Shown piece after piece: positions 31,942 through 37,211 of a stretch of DNA of 37,211 nt. Made by a program: the position numbers and the translations under genes. Each line of letters starts with the position of its first letter. Position 1 is the stretch's first letter. Origin of the DNA: CAZWUW01 sp964636895 (GTDB taxonomy: Bacteria; Bacillota; Thermincolia; Thermincolales; CAZWUW01); the NCBI GenBank assembly GCA_964636895.1, contig CAZWUW010000018.1:1-37211 (forward strand), given 5' to 3'. Under the pieces are notes generated by a model, which was not told where the DNA came from, did not search any database, and saw only the letters and a program-made list of their open reading frames with translations.

Positions 31942-32307
31942 ATGCTACTGACACCGGAGGAAAAAAAGAGATACGCTTTTGGCTGGCGCCAAAGGGAAGA
32001 GGCAAGAAAACAAGCCTTGACAAAAAGGAAAGCGGATGCTTTGAGTAAAGCCAAGCAAGCCGCGAATTTCCTCAAAGAAAAATACGGGGTCAAGGTATAC
32101 CTTTTCGGTTCTTTGGCCTGGGGCAGTTTCTGGGAAAGGTCAGATATTGACCTGGCTATAGAAGGGTTTTGTGAGCCCAGAAATTATTTAATGGTATTCG
32201 GGGAAGTATGGGATATTGTTTCACCTTTTAATGTGGATCTAGTGCTATTTCAGGATATAGATGATAATTTCCGGCAAGAAATAGTAAGCAGGGGGGTAAT
32301 TTTATAG
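31942..32307 (+). CDS. MNT-type minimal nucleotidyltransferase (antitoxin-like)
   Basis: The 121-residue protein has the nucleotidyltransferase motif GSLAWGSFWERSDIDLAI: Gly56-Ser57, Asp68 and Asp70, with Asp99 in FNVDLVLF as third acid. The first 45 residues are a basic helix. In known MNT-HepT systems the MNT protein transfers AMP from ATP to the HepT toxin and so silences it. ATG 31942 is chosen because GGGAGG lies 7 nt upstream. The stop codon shares one base with the next start (TAGTG). Confidence 0.88.
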   Translation: MLLTPEEKKRYAFGWRQREEARKQALTKRKADALSKAKQAANFLKEKYGVKVYLFGSLAWGSFWERSDIDLAIEGFCEPRNYLMVFGEVWDIVSPFNVDLVLFQDIDDNFRQEIVSRGVIL

Positions 32308-32789
32308 TGAATCAGACGTTTTTAATATTGGAAGCGGAAGCAAAGGAAGAATTTGAAAAAATCAAAGCCTTGGTTGTAGAAATATCAAATATTCTGGCCA
32401 AGGAAAAATTTACGGTCTCTATTAGCAAACCCGTACTTATAGGAGCCTTACTGGATAATTTTTACCGCGGTATAGAAAGGGTTTTTGAAATAATCGTCAG
32501 AGATATAGACGGTTCTTTACCTCAGGGTGACGATTGGCATAAAAAATTGTTGCGCCTGGTGACTATAGAAATTTCAGGCTTAAGGCCTGCAGTAATAGAA
32601 GAACCAACTTATCACTATTTGGAAGAATATTTAAGATTTAGACATTTGCAAAGAAACATTTATGGCTATTTGCTCGAATGGGAGCGAATGGAGCATTTGG
32701 TGCAAAATCTGCCGGTTGTAATGGATAAACTGGACAAATCGTTGCATGATTTTTTTGCTAATTTAAGAGAAATTGAAAAAGAAATTTGA
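32307..32789 (+). CDS. HepT-like protein (putative toxin of the MNT pair)
   Basis: The 160-residue helical protein matches the HepT-like group that pairs with MNT proteins: LLDNFYRGIERVFEIIVRDIDGSLPQGDDWHKKLL, then EEYLRFRHLQRNIYGY. HepT RNases carry R-X4-H-X-Y. Here the corresponding residues are Arg112, Asn117 and Tyr119, so His is replaced by Asn. Some members of this longer group may have Asn normally. The start is GTG at 32307, sharing a base with the stop of the nucleotidyltransferase gene; GGGGGG lies about 10 nt upstream. Function as a toxin is inferred. Confidence 0.8.
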   Translation: MNQTFLILEAEAKEEFEKIKALVVEISNILAKEKFTVSISKPVLIGALLDNFYRGIERVFEIIVRDIDGSLPQGDDWHKKLLRLVTIEISGLRPAVIEEPTYHYLEEYLRFRHLQRNIYGYLLEWERMEHLVQNLPVVMDKLDKSLHDFFANLREIEKEI

Positions 32790-32805
32790 TATATCGGTAT
32801 AGATA

Positions 32806-33423
32806 TTAAAAAAACATTTTATACACAAAAATCTTGTAATCAAACTTTCCCTGAGACACCGGCACGGTGTCTTTTTCCATTTGCCAGCCGTCCTGGGCCA
32901 GTTGAGTGAGCAGGATAGCCGAGTCGTGGCGGCCGGGGTCGGACAAGGCTAACATACCGCCCGGCTTCAGGTTGGTGGTGAAAATCCGTCTCAAAAATGG
33001 ATTAAGATCCGGTCGGTAACAGATATCCGCACCCACTATATAGTCGTATTTTTCCGTAATTCTGAAATCTCGCCAGTCTGCAACTTTGCCGGTGGCGTTA
33101 AAGCCGTTTAGGCATACACTCTCAACGGCCAGTTCCACCGATGCCGGAATATAGTCAGTTAGCACTACCCGGGCACCCCTGGCGGCCGCCGCCAGTCCGG
33201 CCAGTCCCAGGCCGCAGCCCAGTTCCAAAACGGTTTGGCCTGTTAAGTCCGGTCCTTGCAGGAACCAGCGGGCCAGACCGATAGAGGCCGGCCAGATTTC
33301 CAGCCAGAGTGGGGTTTCATCCTGCTCAACAGAGGCCAGCAAAATTTCATCCGAGTTATCTACAGCTACAAGTTTAATATTATAGCCGTCAACAGAAAAA
33401 TTCCTGGTGGTTTTGGCAATCAT
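32806..33423 (-). CDS. Class I SAM-dependent methyltransferase (Methyltransf_16-like)
   Basis: The 205 residues show the SAM-binding motif I VLELGCGLGLAGLAAAARG (about 64-82), acidic motif II VLTDY, and motif IV region YDYIVGADICYRPD. The pattern LWLEIWPASIGLARWFL before motif I is typical of the Methyltransf_16 group, which methylates protein lysines in known members. The substrate here is unknown. GGAGGTTAAC precedes the ATG. It follows the OFA carrier gene on the same strand, with a terminator between them, so it is probably transcribed on its own. Confidence 0.85.
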   Translation of the reverse strand: MIAKTTRNFSVDGYNIKLVAVDNSDEILLASVEQDETPLWLEIWPASIGLARWFLQGPDLTGQTVLELGCGLGLAGLAAAARGARVVLTDYIPASVELAVESVCLNGFNATGKVADWRDFRITEKYDYIVGADICYRPDLNPFLRRIFTTNLKPGGMLALSDPGRHDSAILLTQLAQDGWQMEKDTVPVSQGKFDYKIFVYKMFF

Positions 33424-33474
33424 GTTAACCTCCGTTTTTTATGGTTCGGGCAGACTGTGCTGGCTGAAGGCAGA

Positions 33475-33502
33475 GAAAAAACCGGGCCCGTGCGAGCCCG
33501 GT
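33475..33502 (-). terminator. Terminator of the OFA carrier gene
   Basis: The minus-strand stem ACCGGGCTC/GGGCCCGGT is followed by TTTTTT (33476-33481). It lies right after the stop codon at 33516. Confidence 0.85.
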
Positions 33503-33515
33503 CGTGTTTCGTTTT

Positions 33516-34805
33516 TTATTCTTTGGCTGATTTTTCTTCCATCAAGGGGTTTACCGTGGCCGGCATACCCATGCCCATTAGCGGTTGCTCTACAGTAATG
33601 GTTCTGGGTGCTTTGGTAATAAAGGAAATACCGGCGGCAGCTACACAGAGTACGGCAGCTACGGTGAAAGCCAAGTTGTAGCTGGTGGTAGCGTCTACAA
33701 TCTTGGCGGCAATCTGGGAACCAAATACACCACCTACACCCCAGGCTGTAAAGACCAAACCGTAATTCACGCCCAGATTTTTGGTGCCGAAGTAATCAGC
33801 AGTTGTGGACGGGAATAGGGATAGGTTGGCACCGTAATTAAAACCAACGGCAAGGGCACCGGCAATCAGTAGCGGTGCGGAAGTAAACTTGGCAAAGACA
33901 GCCATAACAGCAGCCTGGGACAGGAATACCAGCAGCATGGTGCGGGTCCGGCCCAGTTTGTCGGATGCAATACCGGCAACAATCCGGCCGCCGGCGTTGC
34001 CGATAGCCAGCACTGCTACCAGCAGGAAGCCTAACTCAATGGTAGGCAGTTGTTGGGCAGCGATTTTGGCCATGTGGCCGATAATCATCAGGCCGGCAAA
34101 GGAAGCAAAAGCAAACATAATCCAGAGCAGATAGAACTGCGGGGTTTTTACCATTTCGTGCCAGTCAAACTCATGCTTTTTCGGTGAAGCTTTAGCGGCA
34201 GCGGCAGGAATGCCTTGCGGCACATAACCGGCCGGTGGGTTCACCAAAAACTGAGACAACAGGATTGTAACAAAAAAGAAGGCGATACCAAGGTACATAA
34301 AGGTACTGTTTATACCAACGTTTTTCAAAAGAGTATTGGTCAGCGGAGCTATATATACGGATGCCAGACCGAAACCACTGACGACAATGCCGGTAATAAC
34401 TCCTTTTTTCTGCGGCGGGAACCATTTTAGTGCCGGCGGGGTTGCGGAAGCATAACCCAGGCCGATACCGGTACCGGCCAGAATACCGAAACCAATAATC
34501 ATTAGCAAATTGCTATCTTTGCTGGCAAAACTGGCGATGATAAGACCAATACCGGTTAATGCACCGCCGACAGAGGCAACAATCTTCGGACCGAGCTTAT
34601 CTTGTGCTCGACCGGCAAAAACCATCATAATCGCAAAAACGCCACAAGCGATAGCGTATGGCAGGGAGGCCATGGAGGCGCTCCACCCCCAGGTTTTGGT
34701 TAATTCCTTACTGATCACACTCCAGGCATAAAGTACCCCCAGAGCAAGGTTTATTCCAGTACCTGCAAAGGTGACTATCCACCCCTTGTTGGACTGACTA
34801 GACAT
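33516..34805 (-). CDS. OFA-family major facilitator (oxalate/formate antiporter-like)
   Basis: The 429 residues form 12 membrane helices. The N-terminal signature GWIVTFAGTGINLALGVLYAWSVISKEL and the loop FAGRAQDKLGPKIVASVGG are typical of the OFA group. So are GYASATPPALKWFPPQKKGVITGIVVSGFG and, in the second half, GRIVAGIASDKLGRTRTML. Members exchange monocarboxylates or dicarboxylates (oxalate/formate, and lactate or pyruvate in acetogens). The real substrate cannot be read from sequence. A longer frame starts at 34842-34844, but GAGGTG at the right distance supports ATG 34803-34805. The upstream 450 bp hold no gene. Confidence 0.9.
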   Translation of the reverse strand: MSSQSNKGWIVTFAGTGINLALGVLYAWSVISKELTKTWGWSASMASLPYAIACGVFAIMMVFAGRAQDKLGPKIVASVGGALTGIGLIIASFASKDSNLLMIIGFGILAGTGIGLGYASATPPALKWFPPQKKGVITGIVVSGFGLASVYIAPLTNTLLKNVGINSTFMYLGIAFFFVTILLSQFLVNPPAGYVPQGIPAAAAKASPKKHEFDWHEMVKTPQFYLLWIMFAFASFAGLMIIGHMAKIAAQQLPTIELGFLLVAVLAIGNAGGRIVAGIASDKLGRTRTMLLVFLSQAAVMAVFAKFTSAPLLIAGALAVGFNYGANLSLFPSTTADYFGTKNLGVNYGLVFTAWGVGGVFGSQIAAKIVDATTSYNLAFTVAAVLCVAAAGISFITKAPRTITVEQPLMGMGMPATVNPLMEEKSAKE

Positions 34806-34845
34806 AAATACACACACCTCACATTTGTTAGTTGGAAGCCTCAAG

Positions 34846-35309
34846 GACTTAAAACATAATCATTGCGATGACGATACTCTCCCCCCAAGTATCTTTGCAA
34901 GTAACGAATTTATTATGGCCTTAAGCTTCATTAATAATTAATAATAATTGCTCGCAAAAAACAAGCCCAAGCACTCCTCCTTTCGAAAAAACTCATAAAT
35001 CCGGACACAAAAAAAGCTGCCCATGTTCAGTTAGGTACAGGATGTATGATATAAGATGTATGATATAAACTGTTAAGATAAATAAAACAAGTACACATCT
35101 TTTCCCGCAACCTAGTTTGATTTTACCACTTATATTTGCGGAAAACATCAATTTAACCTTTAACTGCAAGTCTAAGGGGGGCAATGGTCGTTTTTGGCTA
35201 CTAAGCGGTATAAAAATGACCGTTAACCGCTAAAATCATCTATTTATTTTTACCCTGTCAATAGTCTCGCTATGCTGATATGAATGAAAAAAAGCGAATA
35301 AGCAGGAAT
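34846..35309. other. Non-coding A/T-rich region with a tandem repeat and a possible structured element
   Basis: There is no supported gene here. It holds a tandem 14-bp repeat (35041-35068). It also holds a set of inverted repeats at 35186-35231: AGCGGT/ACCGCT, and TGGTCGTTTTT with the imperfect partner AAAAATGACC, which cannot form together and so could be alternative folds. On the minus strand an unattached strong ribosome-binding sequence AAAGGAGGAG lies near 34975-34985, with only a 10-codon frame after it. Confidence 0.4.
35041..35068 (+). repeat. Tandem 14-bp repeat (GATGTATGATATAA, two copies)
   Basis: The two copies, 35041-35054 and 35055-35068, are identical and directly adjacent, in the intergenic region upstream of the cNMP-DUF2225 gene. 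Confidence 0.9.
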
Positions 35310-35379
35310 TTTGGTGTTTTATATCGAATATTTGTATTTACAATATTTAGAATTCCATGGTTACGAGGAGGTTTATGCC

Positions 35380-36681
35380 ATGCCTGTCAGAGAGATGGCG
35401 AAAACCGGGCATATCAGGTCTTTTCCGAAAGGTGCCGTGATTTTCCGGGAGCATGATAAAGGCGGGGAAATGTATATTGTATTGAAAGGCTTGGTGGATA
35501 TAAACACCACCGATGGCGGGGGGCAGCACAAAACGCCGGCGGAGATATCCCAGGGCGGTTTTTTTGGAGAAATGTCCTTGTTAGCCGGGCAAGTCCGTAA
35601 GGCAACTGCGGTTGCAAGGTGTGACAGTATGTTGATGGTGATTACGGAAGATAATTTTGATGCATTAATTTCGCAGAATCCGCAGTTGGCGTTACGTATC
35701 ATGAAGGGACTGGCCGCCCATATTCTAAAATTGAACGGCCGCCTTATAGAGAGCGCTGTCCAACCAGAGGCTGCCGGAGAAACGGCCGCTGACATATCCG
35801 GGGAGACGGCGGCAATAGATGAACCAGAAGAACCGGGTGTAAACGGTGAAGAGTTAACGGATAATATTGGCCAAACGACGGGTAAGGAAAATACGGTTGT
35901 TGTAATGGAAGATGAAGAAGACGATGCTGATGAAGATGAAGAAGACGATGCTGATGAAGATGAAGAAGACGATGCTGACGTTGGGCCGGAGGCAAATAAG
36001 GCACTGGTGGAACATTATTTTTTTGCCAAAAAGGTTAACTGCCCTGTTTGTGGTGGCAAATTTGAATCTTTAATGATTCGGGAAAGTCGGTTAAAACAGA
36101 GAGAACGCACAGAAGAGCTGCGTGTATTATATCAGGACATTGAGCCATTGTTGCACAATATCTGGATATGTCCGGATTGTTATTATGCCATGAGGTATAA
36201 TGAGTTTGAAAAAATCAATGAAATTCAGAAAAAGAACCTGGCTAACCAGACCGCCCAGCGCAAGGAAAAGTTTAAACTTAACTTTGGTGGCAGGCGGACA
36301 ACGGGTTTTGCCCTGAAGGCGTATAAAATTGCCATTGAGTGCTGTGATAGCCTGGGTAAGAACAAGGTGGAGGAAAGAATTGCCGGAATGTGGTTAAACA
36401 TGGCCTGGTTATACGACGACCTGCAAGAAGCGGAAAAAGCTAGGCAGGCAAGGCAGCAGGCGGTGGCCAGGTATAAAAGCGCTTACATGTTGGTGAGCGG
36501 TTCAGATCAAAATGATCAGAAGATTGAGTACTTAATAGGTAAAATATCCCTAGTGCTGGGCAGTCCCAGAGAAGCTAAGGAATATTTATTTAAGGCGGCC
36601 GGTCGGCGTAACGGGCATCCGATGCTCAGGGAACTGGCCCGGGACGGTCTGGAACAGTTAAAAGGCGCACCGGAAAAATAA
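35380..36681 (+). CDS. Cyclic-nucleotide-binding domain fused to DUF2225
   Basis: The 433 residues have three parts. Residues about 8-125 are a CRP-type cNMP-binding fold (FPKGAVIFREHDKGGEMYIVLKGLVDIN, then GGFFGEMSLLAG, AVARCDSMLMVITEDNF). Residues about 130-210 are an acidic linker with three copies of DEDEEDDA. Residues about 220-433 are DUF2225, with a likely zinc site (CPVCGGKFES and ICPDCYYA), then TPR-like helices. There is no DNA-binding helix-turn-helix, so it is not a CRP regulator. AGGAGG 8 nt before ATG 35380 supports this start over the one at 35311. It probably senses a ligand and passes the signal to the DUF2225 part, whose function is unknown. Confidence 0.87.
   Translation: MPVREMAKTGHIRSFPKGAVIFREHDKGGEMYIVLKGLVDINTTDGGGQHKTPAEISQGGFFGEMSLLAGQVRKATAVARCDSMLMVITEDNFDALISQNPQLALRIMKGLAAHILKLNGRLIESAVQPEAAGETAADISGETAAIDEPEEPGVNGEELTDNIGQTTGKENTVVVMEDEEDDADEDEEDDADEDEEDDADVGPEANKALVEHYFFAKKVNCPVCGGKFESLMIRESRLKQRERTEELRVLYQDIEPLLHNIWICPDCYYAMRYNEFEKINEIQKKNLANQTAQRKEKFKLNFGGRRTTGFALKAYKIAIECCDSLGKNKVEERIAGMWLNMAWLYDDLQEAEKARQARQQAVARYKSAYMLVSGSDQNDQKIEYLIGKISLVLGSPREAKEYLFKAAGRRNGHPMLRELARDGLEQLKGAPEK
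35908..35976 (+). repeat. In-frame 24-bp tandem repeat coding for the acidic linker
   Basis: There are nearly three copies of a 24-bp unit (GATGAAGATGAAGAAGACGA plus TGCT) with no base differences, encoding DEDEEDDA repeats. The identity of the copies suggests recent expansion. Confidence 0.95.
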
Positions 36682-36684
36682 CAG

Positions 36685-36713
36685 TTTACTAATTATGAGG
36701 TATCCCATATAAT
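36685..36713 (+). promoter_or_regulatory. Possible promoter before the microsatellite and leader ORF
   Basis: TTTACT (36685-36690) and TATAAT (36708-36713) have a 17-bp spacer. If used, the microsatellite and the 26-codon ORF lie in the leader of the sigma-54-type regulator gene. Confidence 0.45.
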
Positions 36714-36755
36714 AAAAATATCAAAATAAAGCAACAAAAAGTAAAATCAAAATCA

Positions 36756-36804
36756 AAAGCAAAGCAAAGCAAAGCAAAGCAAAGCAAAGCAAAGCAAAGC
36801 AAAG
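36756..36804 (+). repeat. Pentanucleotide microsatellite (AAAGC), almost ten copies
   Basis: Nine perfect AAAGC units plus AAAG form an uninterrupted array. Degenerate copies precede it (AAAATC, AAAAGC). It is non-coding and stands 43 bp before the leader ORF. Confidence 0.97.
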
Positions 36805-36847
36805 TGAGTCCCGGCGCTGTCCGAAACACGTTTTTGGAGGGTTTAAA

Positions 36848-36928
36848 ATGTTTAACCAGGACTCCCTGATAACCTTATTGAAATCTTACAGACCGGTCCT
36901 GGTGGGCCGGTCTTCTTGTTCCTTGTGA
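36848..36928 (+). CDS. Possible 26-codon leader ORF
   Basis: ATG 36848 lies 8 nt after a strong GGAGGG and opens 26 codons (start MFNQDSLITLLKSYRPVLVG). The last third of the frame runs through a 10-bp hairpin. There is no similarity that I recognise. The strong ribosome-binding site, small size and overlap with a terminator-like hairpin before a regulator gene fit a leader peptide. The reading as an attenuator is inference; it might also be an unrelated small protein or not translated. Confidence 0.4.
   Translation: MFNQDSLITLLKSYRPVLVGRSSCSL
36890..36920 (+). terminator. Terminator-like hairpin inside the leader ORF
   Basis: The arms 36890-36899 (AGACCGGTCC) and 36904-36913 (GGGCCGGTCT, one G-T pair) have a TGGT loop, followed by TCTTGTTCCTTG. 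The T run is broken, so termination may be partial. Confidence 0.5.
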
Positions 36929-36955
36929 AAACATACTCTTTTGGGTGGTGATGGT

Positions 36956-37211
36956 ATGCCGGTATATAATTTAAAAGACCGACTTTTTGCAGCCTGGCAG
37001 GACTTTGTGAACAGGGGCGGCATAAACAGGCAGTGCATCAGGCCGGAGATTGAGCAGTCCTGGCGCCGCTCCCGGCATTGGAAAATTGATGCCCACCTGA
37101 ACCGGGTACAAGTCAGTCTGGCCGGCCGTGAACTGACGGCCCGCCGGGAACAACGGCTGGAGCTGCTGGAAATTTCGCTGCCTATAATGAAGAATTTATA
37201 TACCTTTGTAA
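36956..37211 (+). CDS. AcoR-like sigma-54-dependent activator, N-terminal part (runs off the window)
   Basis: The 85 visible codons from ATG 36956 encode LKDRLFAAWQDFVNRG followed by CIRPEIEQSWRRSRHWKIDAH. That pattern (W..F...G then xRPEIxxSWxRSR) is the N-terminus of AcoR/PrpR-like activators, in which a GAF sensor region, an AAA+ domain and a Fis-type DNA-binding domain follow. Those parts lie outside the window. GGTGGTG lies 5 nt upstream as a modest ribosome-binding site. It probably controls a catabolic operon downstream. Confidence 0.78.
   Translation, partial: MPVYNLKDRLFAAWQDFVNRGGINRQCIRPEIEQSWRRSRHWKIDAHLNRVQVSLAGRELTARREQRLELLEISLPIMKNLYTFV

Noticed and set aside
34973..35000. 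Leader peptide upstream of the OFA carrier on the minus strand after AAAGGAGGAG
   Set aside because: Only a 10-codon TTG frame or a badly spaced GTG frame follows; no hairpin supports attenuation.
35214..35223. AAATGACCGT shared with the TetR leader at 16778-16787 as a common operator
   Set aside because: A single 10-base match without a palindrome or a suitable promoter beside it is too weak.
36756..36804. CRISPR-like array
   Set aside because: The unit is a 5-bp microsatellite without spacers, and there are no cas genes near it.

Overview
This window most likely comes from the chromosome of an anaerobic, spore-forming, Gram-positive Clostridia-type bacterium (Peptococcaceae-like; the genus cannot be read from this sequence). 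The evidence is strong AGGAGG ribosome-binding sites, sigma-A promoters with 17-18 bp spacers, a YjcZ-like spore mini-protein, a Spo0A C-terminal-type DNA-binding protein, a c-di-GMP-I riboswitch, a hybrid cluster protein and two multihaem c-type cytochromes. The cytochromes suggest dissimilatory metal reduction or another form of extracellular electron transfer.

Layout. 1-2.3 kb, minus strand: the N-terminal part of glycogen phosphorylase, a YghO-like acetyltransferase and a 30-residue YjcZ-like protein. 2.3-5.4 kb: a c-di-GMP riboswitch controlling a Spo0A_C-like protein, divergent from a secreted seven-haem cytochrome, which converges with a membrane-anchored NHL beta-propeller. 5.5-8.4 kb: a FetAB-like transporter and, facing it, hcp with a CRP/FNR-type operator. 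8.5-13.5 kb, minus strand: a chemoreceptor and a four-gene run khtU-khtT-DUF45 peptidase-unknown membrane protein. 13.6-14.4 kb: a RelE/ParE toxin remnant, a small unknown gene and tRNA-Leu(GAG). 14.5-16.6 kb: a papain-like peptidase joined to an alpha/beta-hydrolase-like domain.

16.7-25.2 kb, plus strand: a TetR regulator with a MacB-type ABC ATPase, an FtsX permease and a HlyD adaptor, then a second TetR regulator with an 866-residue phosphotransferase built like rifampicin phosphotransferase (ATP-grasp first, phospho-His domain last). 25.2-31.1 kb: a giant surface cytochrome (about 1889 residues) with FG-GAP, Ig/FN3 and multihaem regions. 31.1-32.8 kb: two adjacent toxin-antitoxin-like pairs (AbrB/PIN and MNT/HepT-like), each with its own promoter. 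32.8-34.8 kb, minus strand: a methyltransferase and an OFA-family MFS carrier. 35.3-37.2 kb: a cyclic-nucleotide-binding/DUF2225 fusion, then a pentanucleotide microsatellite, a 26-codon leader ORF and a hairpin ahead of a truncated sigma-54-type activator.

The strongest themes are electron transfer at the cell surface and second-messenger or stress control. The most unusual items are the riboswitch-controlled Spo0A_C protein, the giant cytochrome with non-standard haem motifs, the peptidase-hydrolase fusion, the phosphotransferase beside an efflux operon, the cNMP-DUF2225 fusion and the microsatellite/leader arrangement before the last gene.
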